Shown: positions 26,737-35,625 of the stretch, piece after piece
Position numbering within the stretch: position 1 is the first letter of the stretch
How the letters are laid out: every line of letters starts with the position of its first letter
Source: Caulifigura coniformis
GTDB taxonomy: Bacteria; Planctomycetota; Planctomycetia; Planctomycetales; Planctomycetaceae
DNA: 64,000 nt
Direction: 5' to 3'
NCBI RefSeq assembly: GCF_007745175.1
Contig: NZ_CP036271.1
Span: 1,276,154-1,340,153 of the forward strand
The notes under the pieces: model-generated
What the model saw: only the letters and a program-made list of their open reading frames with translations
Databases searched by the model: none
What the model was told of the DNA's origin: nothing
Program-made: the position numbers and the translations under genes

Positions 26737-28413
26737 TCAACGGGTTGTTGGACTTGCCGATCCATGATTCGATTGTTCGAGCCGCCGGATGTCGGCATTG
26801 AGACGCTCGGAGACGGCCCGTTGAGTGGCGAGGGCGGCCTCGGTGGCTTTGACGGCCGCATCGGCGAGTGCGGCGGAGTGCCGCAATTCGGCCAGGCGGT
26901 CCCCGGCAAGTCCGATCGATTGAGCCGCATTCTCGATCGCAGGCGTGGACTTCGAGGTGTCGTTGACGGCGATGGCGGCCGTTTGCAACTGCGAACGGCG
27001 GATCGGAGCCTTCGCAATTGAGGGAATTGCTGCCGCGACTGGAATCTGAAGTGACGAGCGATCGGCCTGGTCGTTGAGGCCAATGACCTCGACGCCTCCA
27101 GAAGCACTGGCAGCGATCACGCGGGAGTCCGTTGCGGCAACTTCAACGGCTTCACCGTTGAATGGAAGCGTGGCGACAAGTGTGAGAGAGCTGTTCAGGA
27201 CGGCGATGGCATTCTGGCGACCGCCGAGACAAACGCGGCCCGAAGCGTTGGTGGTAGCGGAGAGGATTGGACCGATGCCGATGTTGGTTACGGACTTCGA
27301 TGAGCCGTCGTGCATGTTCCACACACGAAGCGTTCCATCATCGCCGGCAGTCGCGAGTGCGTCAGAGCTTGCTGGCCACCAGACGGCGGTGACCTGTCCG
27401 GAGTGGCCGCGGAGCGTGTCGAAGATCTTGCCGGTTTCTGCTTCCCAGACCTGCACGCCGCCGAAGCGATCGCTGCTCGCGAGGAGCAGCCCATCTGGGC
27501 TGTATGCGAGTGAGAGAATCCAGTCGGTGTGCTTCTTGAGAGTCGTGAGCAGTTCGCCGTTCGAAGTGCGGTAAATCTTGACGGTCCGGCCAGGTCCGCC
27601 CATCGCGACGAGCGAGCCGTCCGGTGAGAGATCGGCAGCGAGCACAATGTCGGTCTCGTCGCCGATTGCGAACAGCCGCTTGCGCGTTGCCACATCGAAA
27701 GCGACGACCCGGCCGGACTCAGCGCCGACACCGCCGCCGGCGAGCAGAACGTCGCCGCCGCGGACGAACTTCAGGACGAAGGCTTTGCCCTCGGGAAATG
27801 GCAATGCGCCGATCGCGGGGCGGGAGAGATCGTCGTAGAGGAGGACCTGATTGAGTCCAGCGACCGCGGTCAGGTCTGATTTCGGATGCACCGCCAGCGC
27901 CGTGACGGCGGCGTTCTGCTGCCAGGGCTTCACTGGTTCCAGACCGCCCTTGGCCACAGTCACCTCAGCCGAATTCGCCGGAGTTGCCTTGGCCAGCACA
28001 ACTTGTGGTTTAGCCGCCGGCTTCAGCTCGGTCTCGGAGATGCCGCGGGCGATCCAGTCGCGAATGAGATCGAGTTCGCGCTGCGGGATTCGCGGCGCGC
28101 CGGGCGGCATCTTGGGATCCTCGCGATGAGCGGCGAGGGTGTAGACGAGGCTGTCATCGGGCTTCCCGGGAACGATTACCGGTCCGGAGGACGACCCGGC
28201 CTTGACCCCTTCCAATGACGTGAGATCGAGGTCGCCGCGAGTTCGCTCTTCGTCGTGGCACGAGGCGCACCTTTTCCTGAACACCGCTCGTACTTCGTCG
28301 AACGAAACGGTTCGTGGCGCGTCGGCCGCCAGGGTCGCCTGGGCTGCAACAGCACAGGTGGATGCGACAGCGAAAGCGAAGAGGTGTCGACGAATCATGT
28401 TGGAAAGCCGCAA
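26737..28413 (-). CDS. Planctomycete cytochrome C (PSC1) domain protein with WD40 propeller
   Basis: The protein has 558 residues. A signal peptide (about 1-30, ending ATLAADA) is followed by the PSC1 haem domain: CASCH near 49-53, later PGKPDDSLVY and DPKMPPG. A WD40 propeller occupies about 165-450, with clear repeats such as LKKHTDWILSLAYSPDG and LRGHSGQVTAVWW. The C-terminal 70 residues look like a coiled coil (AELRHSAALADAAVKATEAA). It probably acts in the periplasm in an electron-transfer or carbohydrate-related complex; family function is not established. Spacings of 30 and 37 bp to its neighbours indicate one operon. Confidence 0.88.
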   Translation of the reverse strand: MRLSNMIRRHLFAFAVASTCAVAAQATLAADAPRTVSFDEVRAVFRKRCASCHDEERTRGDLDLTSLEGVKAGSSSGPVIVPGKPDDSLVYTLAAHREDPKMPPGAPRIPQRELDLIRDWIARGISETELKPAAKPQVVLAKATPANSAEVTVAKGGLEPVKPWQQNAAVTALAVHPKSDLTAVAGLNQVLLYDDLSRPAIGALPFPEGKAFVLKFVRGGDVLLAGGGVGAESGRVVAFDVATRKRLFAIGDETDIVLAADLSPDGSLVAMGGPGRTVKIYRTSNGELLTTLKKHTDWILSLAYSPDGLLLASSDRFGGVQVWEAETGKIFDTLRGHSGQVTAVWWPASSDALATAGDDGTLRVWNMHDGSSKSVTNIGIGPILSATTNASGRVCLGGRQNAIAVLNSSLTLVATLPFNGEAVEVAATDSRVIAASASGGVEVIGLNDQADRSSLQIPVAAAIPSIAKAPIRRSQLQTAAIAVNDTSKSTPAIENAAQSIGLAGDRLAELRHSAALADAAVKATEAALATQRAVSERLNADIRRLEQSNHGSASPTTR

Positions 28414-28443
28414 GAGGAAAGTCGGGAACCGGCGCTGCGCGAT

Positions 28444-30882
28444 TCAGTGGTTGAACACGAACTCGTTCGAGTTCAGGAGTGCCCAGAAGAGATCGGTGAG
28501 CGCCGTGATCGCGTCTTCCGATGAAGCGAGCTTCGCCTGGATGGCGGACTGCTCTTCGGGACGCGGCGCGCGTCCCAGGCATCGTTCGTAGAGGGCGGTG
28601 ACGATCGCGACTGAGTCGGGGTTCGTGGTGATCAGCCGTTCTATGACCTTGCCCTGCGCAATCTTTCCCGAGGTGGCCTCGCCGTTGATCAAGTGCAGCG
28701 CCTGCGACAGCGTCGGAGAAGTTTTCTGAACCTCGCAGGTGCAGGCCGTGGCGCGGTCCGACCTGCCAAAGGTGGTTAGGAAGTAGTTGGGGACCTGGCC
28801 ATCGGCGACTTCAATCGCGCGGCCGCCAGCAGGGAGGCCAGGCAGCCGCTCAGTCGTCGCGGTGACCTGGTTCAGGCAGTCGAGCAAGACCTCTGCTCGG
28901 AGGCGCCGGATGCGGGCGTGCGAGAAGTTTCGCATGTCCCAGGCGTTCGACGCGTTACGCGTGCTCGCGAGCTGGTAAGTTCGTGAGTTGCAGATCTCGC
29001 GAACGAGGGGGCGGATGTTGAAGCGATCTCCAGCGAGTTTCCGACCGATGTGGTCGAGCAGGGCCGGATTCGATGGTGGATTGCTGACACGGAAGTCGTC
29101 GACGGGCTCGACGACTCCAACGCCGAGGAAGTGCGCCCAGACGACATTGGCCACGTTCCGGGAGAACGATGGATTCTCCGGCGAGGCGAGCCACTCGGCG
29201 AGGACCTTGCGGTAATCCTCGCCCGGCTTGACGGCCGGCGGTTCTCCGCCGAGGTGACGAAGCACAACGTCACGACCATCGACGGGATGCTTGAGGCTGC
29301 CCATTCCGGCGTTGAAGACCGTGATCTCGCGGGGATCCTGGGCCTGCTTATATCCAACCTGCGCGAAGAATTCGGCAAAGCCGTAGTAGTCGTCCATCGT
29401 CCAGCGGTCGAACGGATGGTTGTGACACTGCGCACATTGGATGCGAGTTCCGAGGAACGCCTGCGCGGCATTCTCCGCGAGGAGTTGCGGAGTGGTCTCG
29501 GTCTGGAAATAGCTCGAAGCCGGGTTCTCGAATGTGCCGCCGGTTGCGGAAAGCGCTTCGGCGACGATCTTGTCGATCGTCTCGCCGGCGTGCACGCGCT
29601 CGCGAAGCCACTGGTCATAGAGGTGCAGGCCCTTGCGACTGATGCCGTTCGATGTGCGGATCTGCAGGAGCTCAGCCCATCGCATGATCCACATGTCCTG
29701 AAAGTCACGAGTCTCGATGAGCTCATCGACCAGGTGGCTGCGCTTGTCGGACGATGTGTCGGCGAGAAACGTCGCCCACTTTTCGGGCGTCGGCAGAAGG
29801 CCCGTGAGATCGAGAGTTGCACGGCGCAGAAAGACTTCGTCAGAGCAGAGGTCTGAAGGAACGATGTGCATGTCGTTCCAGCGGGCGAAGACGTGCCGGT
29901 CGATCTCGTTCTGGGGTTTGAGGTCAAAGCCGGGGTACTCCGTGCCGGGGCGTGTCGTGAGCGCCGCACCTTCGGTGAACTGATCGAAGCGTGCGAGAAT
30001 GAAGGCGTTGCCGGGCCCGGTCGACGTCGCAATGCCTTGTTCGGAGACAGTGGCCGCTGCGTCGTTGTTGCTGAGGAATACGGCGAGGTCAGTGACGTCG
30101 CGCTGCGTGCCGTCGCTGTACATTGCGATGACGACGAGCCCTTGCTTCTCGCCGGCCTTGGCGAAAACGGCCTGACGCGGAAACACAGTGATTCCGGTTG
30201 GCACTGGTGTCTCCCGGTTGTCGTTCGGGGCCCCGTTCTTCAGCCACGCCAGAAGCTGTTCATGCTCGAAGCTGCCTTCGACGATGCATTGGCCGCCCGT
30301 ATGATCGACGGCGCCAGTCGCTTTCGCGACGAGCAGGCAGTTCTCGGGCGACGCCAGGTCGATGCGGCGACCGGAGAATTCGCGAGTCAGTCGATAGTGA
30401 TCCCCCTGCGGGTCAAAGCCGTAAAGGCTCAGGCGGAAACCATCCTTCCCGGAGCCGGCGCCGTGGCAACGCCCGGCGTTGCAGCCAGTCTTCGTGAGAA
30501 TCGGAAGAATATCGTTCCGGAAGCTGAGCGGCGTGACGTCGGACGCGGCTTCTACGTCGATGGTCGCGCGGACGGTGCGGCCTTCGTGAGTGACCGCGAG
30601 CTCCGTCGTACCGTCCGCAGCGGGAGTGACGACCGTTCCGACAAGAGTCGCAATGGATGTATTCTTGACTGAGAACTTTGCGGCCGAGGTGACGTCGCGC
30701 GTGCTGCCGTCGCTGAGGCGGGCCTGGACGACGAATCGTTTCTCGTCGCGAGCGCCCTGCAAGCGGATCTGCTCAGGCATCACCCTGAGCTCGGTGATCT
30801 CAACAGGGGCCGCGGCGTCTGCGTTGCCTTGGAGCAACACTGTCAGCCCGAGCGCCGCCACACACAACTTCCACGTCGACAT
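28444..30882 (-). CDS. DUF1549/DUF1553 protein with Big2 domains and haem-like motifs
   Basis: The protein has 812 residues. The start at 30882 follows AAGGA by 7 nt and gives a signal peptide (WKLCVAALGLTVLLQGNADA). Two Big2-like Ig domains (about 28-105 and 215-305) flank a cytochrome-like segment with TGCNAGRCHG, a CX4CH spacing. DUF1549 follows (about 320-520) and contains a canonical CxxCH in QCAQCHNHPFDRW. DUF1553 (about 560-800) ends with ALLNSNEFVFNH, the usual family end. Such proteins nearly always pair with DUF1501 proteins, as here three genes upstream. Likely exported; the biochemical role is unknown. Confidence 0.9.
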   Translation of the reverse strand: MSTWKLCVAALGLTVLLQGNADAAAPVEITELRVMPEQIRLQGARDEKRFVVQARLSDGSTRDVTSAAKFSVKNTSIATLVGTVVTPAADGTTELAVTHEGRTVRATIDVEAASDVTPLSFRNDILPILTKTGCNAGRCHGAGSGKDGFRLSLYGFDPQGDHYRLTREFSGRRIDLASPENCLLVAKATGAVDHTGGQCIVEGSFEHEQLLAWLKNGAPNDNRETPVPTGITVFPRQAVFAKAGEKQGLVVIAMYSDGTQRDVTDLAVFLSNNDAAATVSEQGIATSTGPGNAFILARFDQFTEGAALTTRPGTEYPGFDLKPQNEIDRHVFARWNDMHIVPSDLCSDEVFLRRATLDLTGLLPTPEKWATFLADTSSDKRSHLVDELIETRDFQDMWIMRWAELLQIRTSNGISRKGLHLYDQWLRERVHAGETIDKIVAEALSATGGTFENPASSYFQTETTPQLLAENAAQAFLGTRIQCAQCHNHPFDRWTMDDYYGFAEFFAQVGYKQAQDPREITVFNAGMGSLKHPVDGRDVVLRHLGGEPPAVKPGEDYRKVLAEWLASPENPSFSRNVANVVWAHFLGVGVVEPVDDFRVSNPPSNPALLDHIGRKLAGDRFNIRPLVREICNSRTYQLASTRNASNAWDMRNFSHARIRRLRAEVLLDCLNQVTATTERLPGLPAGGRAIEVADGQVPNYFLTTFGRSDRATACTCEVQKTSPTLSQALHLINGEATSGKIAQGKVIERLITTNPDSVAIVTALYERCLGRAPRPEEQSAIQAKLASSEDAITALTDLFWALLNSNEFVFNH

Positions 30883-30919
30883 GGAGAGTTCCTTCATTCG
30901 GAGAGTTCGCATGACGGGC

Positions 30920-33349
30920 TTACTTGCCTTCTGATTTCGGTCCGGCCGTTGCGCGCTGCAGGACTTCGAGCCGTGAGAGAGCCCGCCCTGATTCATCGCG
31001 GAAAAGCCCGCCACGCGGCTCGACCCGGAGCGTTCCGCTGCGTCCGACGCAGTACGAAACCGACTCGCCATTGAGCGTTCCCGTGAGGCGGACGACGAGG
31101 TCCGGGAAAACGCCGACCGGGGCGTCCGGCGCGAGGTGGAGCTCAAATTGAACACGGCCTTCGCCGCGCGCGATGGCGACAGGCGATGCCGTGACGCGAT
31201 TCGGAAGCCCTTCGAGTTCGGCCGTCATCGTCTCGGGGAGCTGGCCATGGGCCTCGATGGAACACGACACCGAAACGGCAGCCCCCTGTTCGGTAACGAC
31301 CTCCTCGAGTTTTCCAGCCACGGGGCTGGATCCAACGGTGAGCTTGACCAGTTCGGAGGCGACGGCCACTTCTGGCGGCGGGGCCACCGGCAACGGATCG
31401 TTGGCTCCCGGCAAAGCCGACTCGGCTCGTCGACCACTTCGGCCGCCGGCCATCGCCTCGGCGCAGATCGTCCATTCACGAACGGCCGCCTTGGGATGAG
31501 CCCGCAGCCGATAGACGGCCATCGTCTCGCCTGGTTTGATCACAACTTCCGACGGGCCATCCACCCACGGAGGCAGGAACGGGATCACGACCTCGACGCT
31601 GCCGGTAAAACCCGGTTCGCGAGTCAGCTTCAACTGCAGATCCAGCGTTCCATCCTTCGCAACCGGCGCCTCGGGTTGGAGGAGATCAACGTGGAACGGA
31701 ACCGGCTCGATGACCACCACCGCCAGGCGATCGACAACAGCCGACTGAAACAGGGCATCCGCGGATCCGGCAATGAGGTCAACCACTTGTTGGAACTTGC
31801 CCTGCACGGAACGATCGCCGTCGTTTCCAGACGCCAGGACGTCAATCAGCATCGCGTTCAGGGGAGCATCCTTCGAGGCCTCCACAATCGTGGGCGTCCA
31901 GTATCGATCGGCATCGATGCGGGCTTCAGAGAACAGGACTCCTTGCGGACCTCCGCTCGTCGAGAGCTGAACGTCCCCTTTGAAGTGCCGCCGTTGAACG
32001 GCGAACGTCGTCATGATCCGATTGCCGCGCGGGACGGCGACCGTCTGGCGTTCCTGCGAAAGCCGCTCGGGCCGGGAGACGAAGGCCGTCAGCTGCGGCT
32101 GCAGTCGCGTCGCTTCAACCCGGTAGATGAAATCCGGACGCCCCGCCCTTCGCTTGTCGCGGATCTCGAGCGAGTACTTTCCCGGGGCCGGTGGAACGAA
32201 GACGAGGCGGCTGTCGTGTGAGCCGTCGTCGTCGTTCGAGATGAGTGTCTCGCCTTCGCCGTCGAGAATCGCGATGACCGTATCGATCGGGGATCCGATC
32301 CGGTAAGCGAACGATTCGAACTGAATGGGCTCGCGATTCGAAACGTTGAACTCGAACGTGTCGGCTTCGCCCATGGTCGAAAGCACACCGTTGAACGCGG
32401 CCGGCAACTGCGCGGGCGACGGACCGCGAATCTCTTCAAGGACGTTTGGAAATGGCGAGACCCGGAACGGACTCGCCGACGGTGCCTCGCGCCCGTCGCG
32501 CGAGGCAATCAGGCCGAAGCCTGGGGCGGGAGACTCGGGCAGCGCGAACGACTGTTCGAAGTCGCCGGCCGCGTCTCCGCGGAACTGCACTTTCACCGTC
32601 ATACCCGCCTGGCCGCCGGCGGGATAGACGGCGGCGGGCCGCGGGAAATCGCCGAGCGAAAGCAGGTAGCGGCTGTTGTCGTCGCCGTCACGGTTCGTTC
32701 CCTGGACTTCGACGACGTACCGGCCGTCCTGCGGTGCGATCAGCGTAATGAACGGGTCCTGATAGAAGAGCGGCGTGTCGTCCACCGAGCCGATGAGTGC
32801 TCCGTCCGGGCTGAACACACGGATCGAGGTGTCGAGCAGGACGCTGCCAGACCGAACGCTGGCAACCTCGGCCGCCAGACGCTCGCCCTTCTTCAACGTG
32901 ATCGCGTAGCAGTCGACATCTCCATTTTCGAGAACTCCTGCCCACGTCAGGTTGCGACTCTTCTCATTGGCCTTTGAAACCTCGTCGTTAGGTTCCGACT
33001 CCGGCTCAACCGGCTGATTCGTCAGCAGCACGGTGTGGAGTTCAGAGAGTCCCTGGGGATTCCGAAGCCGGAACGCATACGGCCCGATCGCGGCGTCCTC
33101 TCTCGATTTCAGGCGGATCTCCAGTTCGTTGTCGCCTGTGGGTTTCAGGGCGAGGCATTCAACTCCCGGGGAGTAGAACAGAATCTCCGAGGCACGCTCG
33201 AAGCCGGCGCCGACAACATTGAGCGTGAACTCCGTCCCGCGCTTCCCGCCAGCGGGAAAGAACCGCTCAATCGACGGAGCTCCGCCGAGAACTGCACGCG
33301 GTCCTCCGAAGAGGATCGCGGCAATGAAGAACAACCTGTGTTTTCGCAT
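30920..33349 (-). CDS. Secreted protein with pre-peptidase C-terminal (PPC) domains
   Basis: The protein has 809 residues. A signal peptide (RLFFIAAILFGGPRAVLGG) precedes an Ig/IPT-like domain (SIERFFPAGGKRGTEFTL). PPC-like beta domains follow, recognised by PNDEVSKANE, DVDCYAITLKKGERLAAEV, GEADTFEFNVSNREPIQFE, DDDGSHDSRLVF and PGKYSLEIRD. The C-terminal 300 residues are beta-rich and not assigned. No catalytic residues are seen; it is probably a binding or structural partner of the DUF1501/DUF1549 pair, since it sits between them with 92 and 37 bp gaps. Confidence 0.85.
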   Translation of the reverse strand: MRKHRLFFIAAILFGGPRAVLGGAPSIERFFPAGGKRGTEFTLNVVGAGFERASEILFYSPGVECLALKPTGDNELEIRLKSREDAAIGPYAFRLRNPQGLSELHTVLLTNQPVEPESEPNDEVSKANEKSRNLTWAGVLENGDVDCYAITLKKGERLAAEVASVRSGSVLLDTSIRVFSPDGALIGSVDDTPLFYQDPFITLIAPQDGRYVVEVQGTNRDGDDNSRYLLSLGDFPRPAAVYPAGGQAGMTVKVQFRGDAAGDFEQSFALPESPAPGFGLIASRDGREAPSASPFRVSPFPNVLEEIRGPSPAQLPAAFNGVLSTMGEADTFEFNVSNREPIQFESFAYRIGSPIDTVIAILDGEGETLISNDDDGSHDSRLVFVPPAPGKYSLEIRDKRRAGRPDFIYRVEATRLQPQLTAFVSRPERLSQERQTVAVPRGNRIMTTFAVQRRHFKGDVQLSTSGGPQGVLFSEARIDADRYWTPTIVEASKDAPLNAMLIDVLASGNDGDRSVQGKFQQVVDLIAGSADALFQSAVVDRLAVVVIEPVPFHVDLLQPEAPVAKDGTLDLQLKLTREPGFTGSVEVVIPFLPPWVDGPSEVVIKPGETMAVYRLRAHPKAAVREWTICAEAMAGGRSGRRAESALPGANDPLPVAPPPEVAVASELVKLTVGSSPVAGKLEEVVTEQGAAVSVSCSIEAHGQLPETMTAELEGLPNRVTASPVAIARGEGRVQFELHLAPDAPVGVFPDLVVRLTGTLNGESVSYCVGRSGTLRVEPRGGLFRDESGRALSRLEVLQRATAGPKSEGK

Positions 33350-33441
33350 CACGTAGTCCGGCACGAGTGGAATTCGAGTGGGCCGAGCAACCAGCAGAAA
33401 ACTCGCTGGACCGGCGAGGCCGGCCCAGCGTCGTGGAAGTG

Positions 33442-34797
33442 TCACGCCAGGAGGTCGCTCATGACCTTGCCATTCATGACAATCTGTTGCGGTCGATCAC
33501 CTGGCGACATCAGGTGCTTCTTCGCATCGATGCCGAGGAGGTGGTAGACGCTCGTCATGTAATCCTCGACGGACAGCGGACTATCCGCGACTTCCGCCGC
33601 AAGGCCGTCGGAGGCGCCGAAAACCTGGCCACGTTTGATGCCGCCGCCGGCCGCAACAATGCTGAACACACGCGGCCAGTGGTCACGCCCGCCGCCCGCA
33701 TTCACCTTCGGTGTGCGCCCAAACTCGCTGGTGACCAGAACGAGCGTCGAATCGAGCAAGCCGCGCTGATCGAGATCGGTGATCAGGCCTGCGAATGCCT
33801 TGTCGAGATCGGGCATCTGGGTTTCGATGCCGCGGTAGTGATAGGAGTGCGTGTCCCAGGCGCCGAAGGTGACGGTCACGCATCGGACGCCAGCTTCGAC
33901 AAGCCGCCGGGCGATCAGGAACCTTGGGCCGGCGGATGGACGAAGGATCAGGCCCCAGGGTTCGAAGCCATACAGCTTCTTCGTCTCCGGTGTCTCTCCC
34001 TTAAAGCTGAAGGCGTCGCGCGCTTCATCCGATCCAAGCAGGTCATACGCGCGCTGATAGAACGAATCCATCGTCGCGATCGCGTCGTCCTTCTCGGTCT
34101 GATGGAAGTGATTGTCGACGAGATCCTTCCAGCTCTTCCGGCTTTCGAATCGGGCCTCATCAACGCCCTTGGGCAGCTTGAGGTCGCGAACGGTAAAGTT
34201 GCCTCGCGCGGGATCGTTGCCGAGCGCGAACGGACCGAAGGCGTTGCTGAGGTAGCCGCTGCCGAGGAACTGGCTTCCCTGAGTCGGAATGCAAACGTAT
34301 GGCGGAGCCGCTCCTCGCGGACCAAGTTCCTGGGCGACGACGCTGCCGGTGCTCGGATAGGTCAGAGCCGGGCTTGGCCGGTAGCCGGTAAACATGCTGT
34401 GTTCGCCGCGGCCATGATCAACCTCCGTGTGAGTCATGCTACGGACGACCGTCAGCTTATCGGCGACCTTCGCCGTCTCGACCATGTGAGAGCTGAACTG
34501 AACGCCCGGGATCGACGTACTGATCGGATCCAGGATGCCGCGATATTCAACAGGTGCATCAGGCTTCGGATCGAAGCTGTCCATATGGGCGAATCCGCCC
34601 TGCAGGTAAATGTGAATGACCGATTTTGCCTTCGGTGCCGGCGCATCTTCAGTGGCGGCGCGAGCCTGCAGTTGGAACATGTTGCCGAGTGATAGCCCCA
34701 GCCCACCGAGCCATCCGGCGTAGAGGAAATCGCGCCGCGAGGGGCGTCGAGAATGCGAGGGATCAGCCAGCCACGTTCCGGGTTGGGGAGCGGACAT
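33442..34797 (-). CDS. Tat-exported DUF1501 (sulfatase/alkaline-phosphatase-like fold) protein
   Basis: The protein has 451 residues. A twin-arginine leader (SRRDFLYAGWLGGLGLSLG) follows 20 residues of N-region. DUF1501 motifs include SVIHIYLQGGFAHMDSFDPK, VVRSMTHTEVDHGRGEH, WDTHSYHYRG and TSEFGRTPKVNAGGGRDHW, resembling the metal-binding layout of the alkaline phosphatase superfamily. The ATG at 34797 has a strong AGGAGGT site 7 nt upstream, which decides the start. It is the first gene of the cassette ending at 25452. Substrate unknown. Confidence 0.92.
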   Translation of the reverse strand: MSAPQPGTWLADPSHSRRPSRRDFLYAGWLGGLGLSLGNMFQLQARAATEDAPAPKAKSVIHIYLQGGFAHMDSFDPKPDAPVEYRGILDPISTSIPGVQFSSHMVETAKVADKLTVVRSMTHTEVDHGRGEHSMFTGYRPSPALTYPSTGSVVAQELGPRGAAPPYVCIPTQGSQFLGSGYLSNAFGPFALGNDPARGNFTVRDLKLPKGVDEARFESRKSWKDLVDNHFHQTEKDDAIATMDSFYQRAYDLLGSDEARDAFSFKGETPETKKLYGFEPWGLILRPSAGPRFLIARRLVEAGVRCVTVTFGAWDTHSYHYRGIETQMPDLDKAFAGLITDLDQRGLLDSTLVLVTSEFGRTPKVNAGGGRDHWPRVFSIVAAGGGIKRGQVFGASDGLAAEVADSPLSVEDYMTSVYHLLGIDAKKHLMSPGDRPQQIVMNGKVMSDLLA

Positions 34798-34880
34798 CAA
34801 TGCACCTCCTGAAGAGACTTCGCGACACTAGGCCGCTGACATGAAGATCTGAGGACGAACACTCGAAGATTCGGCGAGCG

Positions 34881-35549
34881 CTAGCGGGGCGCAACAAACT
34901 CGATGACCAGCTTCGGCCGTTGCGAGACATTCATGAATTCGCTGGCATAGAAATCCCAGCCATTGCCGCCCGTGTTCATGAAAACCCAGCCGTGGTTGTC
35001 TTCGCCGTTCACCCACGCCTGAACAGTGTCGGTCACATCGAAGACAATCTCGGATGAGTTTGCTGCGATCTTGCCGAACGTGAAGCTGTCCTTATGGCGA
35101 GACGCTTCGAGCCCGTCGGCCGAAATCCCCGAGACCACACTGCTCCAGGTCGCCGACTCATCGAAAGGCACGAGCAGGCGATGGAGATTGACCGTGGTCC
35201 CCTGGTCGAATGCGCTGACCAGGAGTCGGGCCGACTTGACCTGGGCATTCTTTGGGATCTTTTTTTCGCCAGCGCCAATGACCTCGTCAAACCGCATCAG
35301 CACCTGGCTTTCGCCGCCGTCGTTGTTGGCATCAGACGACGCGTTGGGATTGCTCTCCAGCAGCGTCTTCGTCGCCAGAGCCCAGATTTCGGTATCGACG
35401 GTCCCCTTGTAGCCATCGACTCCCTGCTGGAAGGAGACGGTTCTCGTCATTGGGGACTGTGGGGGAGCGTCCGGCTTCGGGACATCCGCAGACCAGGCAT
35501 TCGTCAGGAAAACGAGGCCGCACGTCAACACAGCGAGGCTTCTCAGCAT
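34881..35549 (-). CDS. DNRLRE-domain secreted protein
   Basis: The protein has 222 residues. A signal peptide (about 1-20, ending NAWSADV) is followed by a DNRLRE-type beta-sandwich: SFQQGVDGYKGTVDTEIW, SQVLMRFDEVIG, AQVKSARLLVSAF, FDVTDTVQAWVNGEDNHGW and a final KLVIEFVAP. The domain is thought to bind carbohydrate or surfaces. AAGGA lies 8 nt before the ATG. It sits between the phosphatase and DUF1501 genes on the same strand, with gaps of 76 and 83 bp. Confidence 0.85.
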   Translation of the reverse strand: MLRSLAVLTCGLVFLTNAWSADVPKPDAPPQSPMTRTVSFQQGVDGYKGTVDTEIWALATKTLLESNPNASSDANNDGGESQVLMRFDEVIGAGEKKIPKNAQVKSARLLVSAFDQGTTVNLHRLLVPFDESATWSSVVSGISADGLEASRHKDSFTFGKIAANSSEIVFDVTDTVQAWVNGEDNHGWVFMNTGGNGWDFYASEFMNVSQRPKLVIEFVAPR

Positions 35550-35625
35550 TTCTGCGTTCCTTGATCGGTGGAGTAGGTCCCCACGGCGTGAGACGGCCGC
35601 GGGTCCTTGACCGTGCCCTTCGACC

